Below are positions 16,780 to 25,514 of a DNA stretch of 64,000 nt, piece after piece. Position 1 is the first letter of the stretch; the number at the start of each line of letters is the position of its first letter. The translations under genes were made by a program, and so were the position numbers. The DNA is from Pontibacter cellulosilyticus (GTDB lineage Bacteria > Bacteroidota > Bacteroidia > Cytophagales > Hymenobacteraceae): assembly GCF_014306105.1 (NCBI RefSeq), contig NZ_JACRVF010000005.1:428064-492063 (forward strand), read 5' to 3'. The notes beneath the pieces are model-generated. The model was not told the DNA's origin and did no database searches. It worked only from the letters and a program-made list of their open reading frames with translations.

Positions 16780-18078
16780 TTACACTTTCTTAAAGCGCTT
16801 AGCTGCCCTATTTCCTTTAACGTCCTGAAGCACCAGCACATAAGTACCACTGCTTAAACTACTAACATTGATTTTGTGCTCTTTTGCCGCTGCTAGTGTC
16901 ACCTGTAGTATTTGTTTACCCATCACATCCAACACGACAGCTTGGCTATACTTTTGGGAACCAGGAAGCAGTATGTTCAGCGTTTCGTCTGTTACGGTAG
17001 GATAAACCAGCACCTCACGTTTTCCTGACCCTAAGGTTATACTTACAATAGAAGAATAAGTATAACCACTATTTGTATCAACTTGCTTTAAACGATAGTA
17101 GGAAGTACCGGTTAAAGGGTGCTCATCCCAAAGCACATAGCTATTTTCTTGATTAGAGTTTCCTGCACCGTTTACCACGCCTATCCCTTCAAAAAAAAGT
17201 CCGTCAGAGCTGCGCTCCACAACAAAATGATCATTATTTTCTTCAGAGGCAGTTTGCCAATTGAGCTCAACCATACTACTCTTGGCTTTTGCAGTAAAGC
17301 TTTTGAGTTCTACCGGCATAATAGCAGGTCCTGAATCCGCATCTGTTCTCCAGGTAAGGCTGAAATCATCTATAGCAAGGCCATGATCTGCCTCTGGTTC
17401 ATCGGCATCTTTCCAGCGAAGCATTATATAGTGCCCTGCTGGTATATTGACAGCCAACGTATAGAATAGCATTCTACGGTTAGCTGCATCATTGCCATTT
17501 AGCGGTGAGCCAGCAGAATGATAAACCGATGAGAAAAAAGTAAGCTCATTTACCTGCGTCCAGCCTGCGTCGCCAGTTGGCCATAGGTTAAAGCTACTTT
17601 TATCGCTACTGATGGCATACCAAAAAGTAACTTTATGAATCCCGGTCGTACTATTGGCACTGCGCCACTGCTCTCCGACATAATTTACATCTAAGGCTCT
17701 AATGTCACTGCCTGTATTGTTCTGTAGCAGTAAGCCATAAGCAAACTCACCATAAGTCGCGGAACCGATAGATCCCAGTGCTCTGTCTGAGGCTCCTGAA
17801 GCACCATAGCTATAAAGACCGCCGGTGTTGCTTGTACCAGTATTAACTGTCAAGGATGTATAAGCAGGTTTAGTACGATGCAGCTGCCACCCAGTAAAAT
17901 ATTCGGTGCCGCTAGCCCAAGTGCCATTTGTCTGATTAGGAAGCAAATCAAAATTTTGACTATAGTAAGTATTATACTTTCCCATACTTACCTGAGCATT
18001 TGCATGAGACCAGGTGAGCAACCCAACCAGTACTAAAGAAACATAAACTTTTGAGAGCTGCGTAAAATTATACTTCAT
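16780..18078 (-). CDS. Secreted protein with type A type IX secretion sorting domain
   Basis: A 432-residue secreted cargo protein. It has a signal peptide ending near SHANAQ, a large middle region resembling the jelly-roll/PEP-CTERM-like beta domains of Bacteroidota surface proteins (residues about 30-250), a fibronectin-like segment beginning MPVELKSFTAKAKSSMVELNW, and a C-terminal sorting domain with LVYPTVTDETLNILLPG, DVMGKQIL and LSSGTYVLVL. Such domains are recognised by PorV and PorU, whose long-form homologues are encoded at 2012-8112. The substrate or ligand of the middle region is unknown. Start is the ATG giving a clean signal peptide. Confidence 0.87.
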   Translation of the reverse strand: MKYNFTQLSKVYVSLVLVGLLTWSHANAQVSMGKYNTYYSQNFDLLPNQTNGTWASGTEYFTGWQLHRTKPAYTSLTVNTGTSNTGGLYSYGASGASDRALGSIGSATYGEFAYGLLLQNNTGSDIRALDVNYVGEQWRSANSTTGIHKVTFWYAISSDKSSFNLWPTGDAGWTQVNELTFFSSVYHSAGSPLNGNDAANRRMLFYTLAVNIPAGHYIMLRWKDADEPEADHGLAIDDFSLTWRTDADSGPAIMPVELKSFTAKAKSSMVELNWQTASEENNDHFVVERSSDGLFFEGIGVVNGAGNSNQENSYVLWDEHPLTGTSYYRLKQVDTNSGYTYSSIVSITLGSGKREVLVYPTVTDETLNILLPGSQKYSQAVVLDVMGKQILQVTLAAAKEHKINVSSLSSGTYVLVLQDVKGNRAAKRFKKV

Positions 18079-18220
18079 ACTTTAGAGTTAGCGGTTTTAG
18101 AAAAATGTGTCTATACTTAAAAAGTTGGAGATCAGAATCAAATTCCCAACTTTCAACTTCCTTCTAAAGTTCAATATTTGCATTTGCTTTTAAAGAAATA
18201 ATACAATGTTACAACAATAA

Positions 18221-18250
18221 AAAAGCCGAATCTTGTTAGATTCGGCTTCG
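18221..18250 (-). terminator. Terminator after menA
   Basis: A 10-bp stem, AGCCGAATCT (18224-18233) with AGATTCGGCT (18238-18247), with a four-base loop. On the minus strand it is followed by a T-run, as expected for the end of menA. Confidence 0.88.
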
Positions 18251-18271
18251 ATTAATTATTACGTTTTAACT

Positions 18272-19207
18272 TTAAAATACCTGCCCAAGTCCAAACAGCA
18301 GCACAAACAAGAGTGTTGTCATTGCCATCTGCTTTAAATAAGGATCAAGCTCTTTAGATGTCTGTTTGCGCCACACATTTATTCCATTTAAAGCAACAAG
18401 TGGTAAGGCAAGTATAAACAGCAGCTGCCAATAGCTATAAAAATTAAGTGCCACATAGAGCACTGCACTAAGCACGCCACCAGATAATAGTAGCAAATGA
18501 TATACCCGTGCCTTTTGCGGCCCTAGGCGTACAGGGATAGACTGTTTACCTGCCAAAGTATCAGATTTAATGTCTCGGATGTTGTTGACGTTAAGTACAG
18601 CTGTAGAAAAGAAGCCACAGATCAGGGCGGGAAGTATAACCAACGTTTGCAACTCCTGTGCCTGGAGGTAATAGGTACCTAGCACACCTACCAAACCGAA
18701 AAACACAAATACAAAAATATCGCCTAGACCAGCATAACCATAAGGTTTATCACCAGCCGTATAGTTGATAGCTGCCCAGATAGAAGCAAGGCCTAAAGCC
18801 AGGAAAAGTATAAACAAAAGCACTCCCTCTGTTCCGAAGGCTACCCACAGCAGCAAAAGCCCCGATACCAACGACAGCAAACTAAAAACCACCATACCGG
18901 TTTTCATATGCTCCGCTTTTATGTGCCCCGCTTGTACGGCACGCATAGGTCCTTCGCGGTATTCGCTGTCGGCGCCGTGCTTGGTGTCGCCGTAGTCGTT
19001 GGCCAAGTTGGAGAGTATTTGCAGGAAAAGCGTGGTAAGCACACATAGGGCTACAATGGTGCTATTAAAGGAGCCATAGGCAGCCGCCATAAACCCTCCC
19101 ATACCAATACAGGAAAGAGCCAGCGGAAGTGTACGTGGCCTAAAAGCCGAAATCCAGGTCTTTAACAAGCCTGGATTCTGGGATATGTTCTGTGATGTGT
19201 TGTTCAA
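18272..19207 (-). CDS. menA: 1,4-dihydroxy-2-naphthoate polyprenyltransferase
   Basis: An integral membrane prenyltransferase that attaches the polyprenyl tail to dihydroxynaphthoate, the last but one step of menaquinone synthesis. The 311 residues hold about eight to nine membrane helices. The two aspartate-rich motifs of the UbiA family are present: NDYGDTKHGADSEYREGP (about residue 70-86) and NNIRDIKSDTLAGK (about 205-218). The N-terminal WISAFRPRTLPLALSCIGMG is typical of MenA. It is downstream of glutathione peroxidase on the same strand with a 47-base gap. Menaquinone as the sole quinone fits the phylum. Confidence 0.93.
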   Translation of the reverse strand: MNNTSQNISQNPGLLKTWISAFRPRTLPLALSCIGMGGFMAAAYGSFNSTIVALCVLTTLFLQILSNLANDYGDTKHGADSEYREGPMRAVQAGHIKAEHMKTGMVVFSLLSLVSGLLLLWVAFGTEGVLLFILFLALGLASIWAAINYTAGDKPYGYAGLGDIFVFVFFGLVGVLGTYYLQAQELQTLVILPALICGFFSTAVLNVNNIRDIKSDTLAGKQSIPVRLGPQKARVYHLLLLSGGVLSAVLYVALNFYSYWQLLFILALPLVALNGINVWRKQTSKELDPYLKQMAMTTLLFVLLFGLGQVF

Positions 19208-19254
19208 AGTATAAATGAGTATGCTGTGTAAAATTTACAGCGGCAAGTATAAAA

Positions 19255-19851
19255 CTACTTTTGGATAGCAGCAAGAATCTCCTCTCCCATTGGTTTTGCC
19301 TTAGATGGGAAAAAAGCCACTACTTCACCGTTTTCATTTACCAGGTACTTGCAGAAGTTCCAGTTTGGCTCTTCATTGTTCGGCGCATTCTGGGCCAGCC
19401 AAGTATAAAGCGGGTGCTTGTCTTCGCCTTTAACAGAGATCTTCTCAAACATCTGGAACGTTACGCCATAGTTTTTCTGGCAGAAGCTCGCAATATCTTC
19501 ATTGCTGCCCGGCTCCTGACCGCCAAAGTTGTTTGCCGGGAAACCAAGTATAACTACCTTATCGCCGTGCTGCTCGTTTAGTTTCTGCAGATCTTCGTAC
19601 TGCGGCGTGTAACCACACTCCGATGCCGTGTTTACCAGCAATACCTTTTTGCCTTTGTACTGCGAAAAATCGATTTCTTTGCCAGTCAGCGACTCCATTT
19701 TAAAGTTATAGAAATCGCTTTTAATTGCTGTGTTTGATGCTGTTTCTGTTGCCATAGTTTCTTCCGTTGATTTAGTTGCTTGATTTGGCTCTTTGCAGGC
19801 AGTAAATGCGACTGCAACAGCCATAGTTAAGAAAGCAATGCTCTTGTTCAT
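19255..19851 (-). CDS. Glutathione peroxidase family lipoprotein
   Basis: A thiol peroxidase of the GPx/BtuE fold, 198 residues. The N-terminus is a lipoprotein signal with the lipobox VAFTAC (Cys at about residue 19), so the enzyme should be anchored in the envelope; a Thr/Ser-rich linker follows. The peroxidatic cysteine is in NTASECGYTPQY, the conserved Gln in FPANNFGGQEPGSNEDI, and Trp/Asn in EPNWNFCKYLV, completing the tetrad. Another cysteine in FCQKNYGVTF suggests a two-cysteine, thioredoxin-linked mechanism rather than use of glutathione. Role: removal of peroxides and lipid hydroperoxides at the membrane. Confidence 0.92.
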   Translation of the reverse strand: MNKSIAFLTMAVAVAFTACKEPNQATKSTEETMATETASNTAIKSDFYNFKMESLTGKEIDFSQYKGKKVLLVNTASECGYTPQYEDLQKLNEQHGDKVVILGFPANNFGGQEPGSNEDIASFCQKNYGVTFQMFEKISVKGEDKHPLYTWLAQNAPNNEEPNWNFCKYLVNENGEVVAFFPSKAKPMGEEILAAIQK

Positions 19852-19907
19852 TTAGGTTTGGTTATACTTATGCAGAAACAGTATGATGATCTTTTTGTTT
19901 AATGAAA

Positions 19908-21698
19908 TTACATTCGCTCCGGTACCTCGATGCCGAGCAAGGCCATACTTTGGCGAATCAGGCGTGCTACCATGGCCGACATGGCTATTCGGAAGCTACG
20001 CGCCTGCTCATCCGTCTCGTTAAAGATGGAGATCTCCTGGTAAAAGCGGTTATAGGATTTAGCCAGCTCGTAAGCATAGTTTGCTATAACAGACGGTGCA
20101 TACAGGTTACCAGCCTCTTTTACAACAGCAGGATAATTTACCAGTTGGGAGATAACTTCCTGTTCGACTTCGTGCAGCTTCTCTACATTACCGAAAGAGT
20201 TAACATCCACCTCAATACCCATTTCGCTTGCCTTACGAAGTATGGCTGAGATACGGGCATGTGTGTACTGCACAAACGGGCCAGTGTTACCACGGAAATC
20301 AATCGACTCCTGCGGATTAAACAACATGCGCTTTTTAGGGTCTACTTTTAGCAGGAAATATTTCAAGGCGCCCAGAGCCAACGTATGATACAGCTCCTGC
20401 GCCTGCTCCGGCGTAAAGCCTTCAATCTTGCCCAGTTCCTCTGTCTGCTGACGTGCGGTATCGATCATCTCCTGCACCAACTCGTCTGCATCCACTACGG
20501 TACCTTCACGGGATTTCATCTTGCCAGAAGGCAGGTCTACCATACCGTAAGACAGGTGGAAAATACCATCAGCGTATGGCTTCCCTAATTTCTTCAGTGT
20601 TGCCTTCAGTACCTGGAAGTGGTAGTTCTGTTCATCAGCCACTACGTACAACGACTGGTCGTATGGAAAATCGGTATACTTTAGTTCTGCTGTGCCCAGG
20701 TCCTGGGTAATGTATACCGAAGTGCCGTCGGCTCTTAACAGTAGTTTCTCATCAAGGCCATCATCCGTCAGATCTACCCAAACAGAACCGTTATCTTTCT
20801 TAAAAAATACTTCTTTTTGAAGCCCCTCCTCTACGCGCTCTTTTCCTAAAGTATAAGTTTCAGATTCATAGTAAAACTTGTCGAAATCAACACCGATGGT
20901 GCGGTAGCTCTGATCAAAGCCAGCGTAAACCCAGCTATTCATCATTTTCCAAAGGTTAACCACGTGCGCATCGCCTTGCTCCCACTTCAGGAGCATATCC
21001 TGCGCCTCCAGCATCCAAGGGGCTTTTTTCTTCGCCTCCTCTTTGTCCATGCCCTGCGCTACCAACTCGTCTATCTGCTCTTTGTAGCCCTTATCAAACA
21101 ACACGTAGTATTTACCTACCAAGTGGTCGCCTTTGATGCCGCTGCTCTCCGGTGTTTCGCCGTTACCCATTTTCTCGTAAGCCAGCATTGACTTACAGAT
21201 ATGGATACCGCGGTCATTCACCAGGTTCACCTTCATCACGTTGTGGCCATTTGCCTTCATAATCTCGGCCACAGAGTAGCCTAAGAAGTTATTGCGCAGG
21301 TGGCCTAGGTGCAATGGCTTGTTCGTATTTGGCGAAGAGTACTCTACCATTACATTGCGTCCACTTTCCTCCGCCTGTCCGAAGTTCGGGTTCTGCATCA
21401 GGTTGCGGAACAGCGCCAGCCACTCTGTGTCCTCTACCTCCAGGTTCAGGAAACCTTTCACCACGTTAAAATCCCTGATCTCTTTGGCGTTTTCCTTCAG
21501 GTACTCACCCAAGGCCTGCCCAATCTGCTCTGGGCCTTTGCCCACCTGCTTGGTGTAAGGAAAAGTAACGAACGTAAATGAGCCAGCGAACTCCTTGCGG
21601 GTAGGCTGCAGGGCTATTTGAGAGGCATCAACAGAAATATCGAACAAAGCTTGAAGCGCCTGGCTTATACTTTGGCTAATAGCGTATTGTAATTGCAT
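19908..21698 (-). CDS. argS: Arginyl-tRNA synthetase
   Basis: Charges tRNA(Arg). The 596-residue class I enzyme has an N-terminal Arg-S additional domain, the HIGH-type motif KPLHLGHLRNN (about residue 130), a KMSKS-like GKMKSREGTVVDADEL near 400, and a C-terminal DALR anticodon-binding domain ending RQSMALLGIEVPERM. The start ATG overlaps the stop of the arginase-family gene by one base (TAATG), so the two are translationally coupled. An arginine decarboxylase is divergent nearby, making this an arginine-use neighbourhood. Confidence 0.97.
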   Translation of the reverse strand: MQLQYAISQSISQALQALFDISVDASQIALQPTRKEFAGSFTFVTFPYTKQVGKGPEQIGQALGEYLKENAKEIRDFNVVKGFLNLEVEDTEWLALFRNLMQNPNFGQAEESGRNVMVEYSSPNTNKPLHLGHLRNNFLGYSVAEIMKANGHNVMKVNLVNDRGIHICKSMLAYEKMGNGETPESSGIKGDHLVGKYYVLFDKGYKEQIDELVAQGMDKEEAKKKAPWMLEAQDMLLKWEQGDAHVVNLWKMMNSWVYAGFDQSYRTIGVDFDKFYYESETYTLGKERVEEGLQKEVFFKKDNGSVWVDLTDDGLDEKLLLRADGTSVYITQDLGTAELKYTDFPYDQSLYVVADEQNYHFQVLKATLKKLGKPYADGIFHLSYGMVDLPSGKMKSREGTVVDADELVQEMIDTARQQTEELGKIEGFTPEQAQELYHTLALGALKYFLLKVDPKKRMLFNPQESIDFRGNTGPFVQYTHARISAILRKASEMGIEVDVNSFGNVEKLHEVEQEVISQLVNYPAVVKEAGNLYAPSVIANYAYELAKSYNRFYQEISIFNETDEQARSFRIAMSAMVARLIRQSMALLGIEVPERM

Positions 21699-22669
21699 TA
21701 ATGTATGGCTGTACTTTTAGATTCTCGGTGCAAGATAGCCTCTGTGGCTGTCTCAAGTATATCGAAGGCATTCTCGGCCATCGTGTTTTCGGTGTCAAGC
21801 GTCGGGTTTATCTCCGTCATTTCGTAGCACACCACGCGTGGGTCCTGCAGCAGGTGATAATTTAGTTCCTTGGCCTCTTGTACCGTCAGTCCCACCTCTA
21901 CCGGTGTTCCGGTACCCTTCGAAAACTTAGAGTCCAGGCTGTCCACGTCAAACGATACATAAATTATGTCGCAGTCTTTCAAGCGCTCCAAAGCTTCGTC
22001 GGCAACGCGTTCGGCTCCCTTCTGAGTAAACTCGGCATAAGTATAGTTCTTGATGCCCTGCTGCTGCATCAGGTAATCTTCTGGCTCTTCGGTATCGCGC
22101 ACTACGATGTACACCAGGTGCCGAGGCTCCAGTTTTGGTCCGTTAAAACCTAACTTTTTAAGTGAATTCCAGAAGAAGATGGTTTCCGGCTCCGGGTCGT
22201 TTATCTGGCGGTCCAAGTTATCGATGTTAAGAGCCATGGCAAGCGGCATGCCGTGCACATTACCCGACGGCGAAGTATAAGGTGAGTGGATGTCGGCGTG
22301 CGCGTCTATCCAGATCACGCCCAGCGTTGCCTCCGGGTAAGCAGCCTTTATGCCAGCAATAGTACCGTGTGCATTGGAGTGATCGCCAGAAAGCACCAAT
22401 GGGAACATACCCATGTCTATGGTTTGCTCTACGGCATTGGCGATGTTTTTCTGTACCGTCAGGATGCTGTCGATGCGGTGCGCGTTCGGAAAAACGTCCT
22501 TATCGAACAAAGTATAATTCAGATCCGGAACAGAAACAGAGTTAAAGCGCTTAAAGTAGTCTGAGCCTTTGTCCCAGCAGGCCACTCGCAGGGCATCAAC
22601 GCCCATACTTGCGCCGCGTGTTCCGGCTCCTAACTCAGACTTTACTTCTATCAGTTTTATTTTTTTCAT
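21698..22669 (-). CDS. Arginase/agmatinase/formiminoglutamase family enzyme
   Basis: A binuclear manganese ureohydrolase of 323 residues. The metal-binding motifs are visible: GDHSNAHGTI (about residue 95), WIDAHADIHSP (about 120) and SFDVDSLDSKF with GTGTPVEVGLT (about 235-255). Family members split arginine to ornithine and urea or agmatine to putrescine and urea. Similar Bacteroidota proteins are annotated arginase, but an arginine decarboxylase, which makes agmatine, is encoded divergently 177 bases away, so agmatine use cannot be excluded. It is coupled to argS by a one-base overlap. Confidence 0.88.
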   Translation of the reverse strand: MKKIKLIEVKSELGAGTRGASMGVDALRVACWDKGSDYFKRFNSVSVPDLNYTLFDKDVFPNAHRIDSILTVQKNIANAVEQTIDMGMFPLVLSGDHSNAHGTIAGIKAAYPEATLGVIWIDAHADIHSPYTSPSGNVHGMPLAMALNIDNLDRQINDPEPETIFFWNSLKKLGFNGPKLEPRHLVYIVVRDTEEPEDYLMQQQGIKNYTYAEFTQKGAERVADEALERLKDCDIIYVSFDVDSLDSKFSKGTGTPVEVGLTVQEAKELNYHLLQDPRVVCYEMTEINPTLDTENTMAENAFDILETATEAILHRESKSTAIH

Positions 22670-22846
22670 GTGTTAGTTCTTAGATTTTATCTGCCCCACC
22701 TCCAAAGCTCATTCGTTTATCTATCGCCCTTAAAAGGGTGTGATGTAAATAAATTTATGAACGTTTCACATAATCTGAACAAAGTTTTTGCAAAGATGGT
22801 AAAATACAATCAATATTGCATGTTTTCTTAACCCACACATCACAGA

Positions 22847-24241
22847 ATGGATAAATACACCGACCTGATTCATCAAACGTTCGACTTCCCGACAGAAGAA
22901 TTCCAGGTAGAGAATAACGAGCTTTTGTTCAACGGCATTCCGCTGATGGACATCATCAAGCAATACGGCACGCCTTTAAAATTAACATACCTGCCCAAGA
23001 TAAGTTCTCAGATTCAGCGTGCCAAGCGCCTGTTTAATGAGGCCATCGAAAAGCTGGATTACAAAGGCACTTATACTTATTGCTACTGCACCAAAGCATC
23101 GCATTTCTCTTTTGTGATGGAAGAGGCGCTGAAGAACGATATACATATTGAAACCTCTTCTGGTTACGATATGCAGATAGTGCGCGCGCTGTACAAAAAA
23201 GGTAAGATTGACAAGAACACTTACATTATCTGCAATGGCTTTAAACGTGAGCGTTACCGCCAGTGGATAACTGAATTGATTAACGACGGCTTTAAGAACT
23301 GCATGCCTATACTTGACCACCTGGGTGAGATAGATTATTACAAAGAGCATGTCAAAAACAAAACCAAAGTAGGTATACGTTTGGCCTCCGACGAGGAGCC
23401 GAAGTTCGAGTTTTATACTTCGCGCCTGGGTGTGCGCTACAACGATGTGATAGACCTGTATGAGCAGCAGATAAAGCCAGACGATAGGTTTGAGCTGAAG
23501 ATGCTTCACTACTTTATTAACACAGGTATCAAGGACACTTCATACTATTGGTCGGAGCTTAGCCGTTTTGTACATAAGTATGCCGAGGTAAAGAAAGTAT
23601 GTCCGGAGCTGGACACGATAGATATCGGTGGTGGCTTCCCGATCAAAACTTCTATTCAGGCTGATTACGATTACCAGTACATGACGCAGGAGATTTTGCG
23701 TACCATTAAGCGCATCTGTGCGGAGGAAGGTGTGCCGGAGCCAAATATTTTTACTGAATTCGGAATTTTTACCGTAGGCGAAAGTGCTGCCAACATTTAC
23801 TCTGTACTCGACGAGAAACTACAGAACGACAAGGAGTTATGGTACATGATTGATGGCTCGTTTATCACAAACCTGCCGGATGCATGGGCACTTAACCAGC
23901 GCTGGCCACTGCTTGCCATAAACCATTGGGACAAGGAATACCGTAAAATACAATTAGGTGGTATGACCTGCGATAGCCAGGACTACTATAATTCTGAGAT
24001 GCACTCGTTCCAGGTTTTCCTGCCGAAAACCCCAAAAGAGCAGCCTTTGTACATTGGTTTCTTCCATACAGGAGCTTATCAAGAACAATTAAGCGGTTAT
24101 GGCGGTATAAAGCATTGTTTAATACCATCGCCGCAACATATACTCGTAGACCGTGATGAAGACGGTAACTTGAAAACCTGGCAGTTTGCGCCGGAGCAGA
24201 GTTACGAAAGCATGTTAAACATACTAGGCTACGAAGTATAA
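22847..24241 (+). CDS. Arginine decarboxylase (Bacteroidota, fold III PLP enzyme)
   Basis: Predicted to convert arginine to agmatine, the first step of polyamine synthesis. The 464-residue protein is a fold III PLP decarboxylase: the PLP lysine is in YCYCTKASHFSFV (about residue 81), the glycine-rich phosphate-binding stretch is DIGGGFPIKTS (about 264), and EFGIFTVGES near residue 305 supplies the conserved Glu. Length is far shorter than E. coli SpeA and equals the compact form usual in Bacteroidota. Divergent from the arginase-family gene. Diaminopimelate or carboxynorspermidine decarboxylase are related alternatives but less likely. Confidence 0.85.
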   Translation: MDKYTDLIHQTFDFPTEEFQVENNELLFNGIPLMDIIKQYGTPLKLTYLPKISSQIQRAKRLFNEAIEKLDYKGTYTYCYCTKASHFSFVMEEALKNDIHIETSSGYDMQIVRALYKKGKIDKNTYIICNGFKRERYRQWITELINDGFKNCMPILDHLGEIDYYKEHVKNKTKVGIRLASDEEPKFEFYTSRLGVRYNDVIDLYEQQIKPDDRFELKMLHYFINTGIKDTSYYWSELSRFVHKYAEVKKVCPELDTIDIGGGFPIKTSIQADYDYQYMTQEILRTIKRICAEEGVPEPNIFTEFGIFTVGESAANIYSVLDEKLQNDKELWYMIDGSFITNLPDAWALNQRWPLLAINHWDKEYRKIQLGGMTCDSQDYYNSEMHSFQVFLPKTPKEQPLYIGFFHTGAYQEQLSGYGGIKHCLIPSPQHILVDRDEDGNLKTWQFAPEQSYESMLNILGYEV

Positions 24242-24274
24242 CACCATGAAAACAAACTTTTTAGTAAACGCTTT

Positions 24275-24303
24275 TTGCTTTTAATTGAAAAGTTATATTT
24301 TTG
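24275..24303 (+). promoter_or_regulatory. Promoter of the small lipoprotein gene
   Basis: TTG at 24275-24277 and TATTTTTG at 24296-24303 (exact TAnnTTTG) with an 18-base spacer. The predicted start of transcription is about 24309, 21 bases before the ATG at 24330. Confidence 0.7.
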
Positions 24304-24329
24304 ATCTCAAATCCCAAAACGATAGTAAT

Positions 24330-24485
24330 ATGAAAAGAGTGTTAGCAGTAGGTTCTTTATGTTTAGCGCTTGGTATGGCGTCTTGCAAAACGTATTGCCC
24401 AGCCTACAACTATGCAAAAGTTGAGCAAGCAACAAAAACCACAGTAACTGCTAAAGTTGCTACAGACACCCGAGCAAACGGCTAA
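24330..24485 (+). CDS. Small lipoprotein, function unknown
   Basis: A 51-residue protein beginning MKRVLAVGSLCLALGMASC, a clean lipoprotein signal with the lipid-modified cysteine at about residue 19. The mature part is only about 32 residues (KTYCPAYNYAKVEQATK...), rich in Thr and Ala. The ATG at 24330 is chosen because the possible upstream codons in the frame lie in the promoter. It has its own promoter and its own terminator, so it is a single-gene unit. Very small lipoproteins of this kind, ending soon after CPAY, are common in the phylum; I cannot name a role. Confidence 0.8.
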   Translation: MKRVLAVGSLCLALGMASCKTYCPAYNYAKVEQATKTTVTAKVATDTRANG

Positions 24486-24510
24486 GTATAAGCCACTGCT
24501 TTAAAATATT

Positions 24511-24538
24511 AAAACCGGCTCTTGGGCCGGTTTTTTTG
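24511..24538 (+). terminator. Terminator after the small lipoprotein gene
   Basis: A 9-bp stem AAAACCGGC (24511-24519) with GCCGGTTTT (24526-24534), a six-base loop and a T-run (TTTTTTTG). Confidence 0.92.
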
Positions 24539-24573
24539 TTTTGTTAAGTTTATCAACAATTTGCGTATAGCAG

Positions 24574-25133
24574 CTATACGAGATTAGCGGGTCGTTTTTT
24601 TTCAGCTTCTATTTGTCGTATCACTCTTTTTAGCATCGTCGCAACAATGTGTTTATGTAATGGACGAACAGGCAAAAATAGAGCTATCCAAAAACGTTGT
24701 TGTATTTTACTGTTGTCGTTATTGTTAAAGTCTTTCCTCCAGATTGGTCGTGCTGCTAATCAAGCAATAGTGAAAACCTAAAGCTCAGGTGTTTGTCGTC
24801 TTCGCCTGAAATGACTTCATTTTCGGTTCTTTCATACAATTTAAAAAGTCCAAGTTGTTCTCCTGGCTAACATTTGAAGCTGTCGAGTTGTTGCTGTCTT
24901 TCAGCCATCCCGTCCGGTGTTTTTAGTCCTAAAAATCCCACTACCTTATTTCTCAGAGTAAATAAGACATTCACCCATTTTGGTGGGCTCGTAAAGAACA
25001 TTTTCACGATTTTATCTACATCAATCGATTGTTCTTTGTCTATAAATGAACTTTGATAATAATCAACGTAGTCAAAGGTGCTGCCATACTTTTTCAAAAT
25101 TGAACTCTCAGGCATTTCTGTTTTCATAACCAT
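24574..25133 (-). pseudogene. Decayed DUF2867-family gene
   Basis: On the minus strand the frame starts MVMKTEMPESSILKKY (an alternative ATG lies two codons later) and reads a DUF2867-like protein with SPPKWVNVLFTLRNKVVG and GLK. It is broken by three in-frame TAG stops (24867-24869, 24756-24758 and 24684-24686). After the first stop the family sequence goes on as PGEQLGLFKLYERTENEV and GEDDKHLSFRFSLLL, then LTITTTVKYNNVFG. After the third stop one T is missing from a T-run near 24674-24678; restoring it gives LYFLPVRPLHKHIV and an ending at 24574. Three stops plus a frameshift show a dead gene. UAG is an ordinary stop here (folA ends in it), so recoding is unlikely. Confidence 0.85.
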
Positions 25134-25514
25134 TTCTACAACTCTCTCGTGTTTATCGGCTTCTTGCACTTGTTCAATATTGCTGGGGTATCAGATACAA
25201 TACCTACTAATATGAGTACCTACTTCTACAATCTGTATTATCTATATGATTGATAAGCTAATTTTGATTTACCAAGTCTACTAATAAAATACTAAACTTA
25301 ATTGTCAATACAGTCTTATCGACCGAAGAACACAGATTCTATTTACAAGCCAATCCTAAAATACAATACCTAATCTGCACAAGTATAAGTATCCTACTCC
25401 TTTTCCAGAGAATCAACTCTTCGATAGATCAAAATTTTGTTCATTCATTGAACACTATATCAAAACTTAATTACATTTACTTATACAAATCAACCTAAAC
25501 TAACCTTACTTTAT
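25134..25514. other. AT-rich gene-free spacer
   Basis: No open frame of useful length or hairpin terminator is seen. It contains one AAGTATAA octamer followed by GTATCC and ends in the leader of the next gene. No convincing TAnnTTTG promoter was found just before the ATG at 25515. Confidence 0.6.

Noticed and set aside
24574..25133. UAG recoding in the DUF2867 frame
   Set aside because: folA ends in a normal TAG, and a lost T breaks the frame as well, so decay explains it better.
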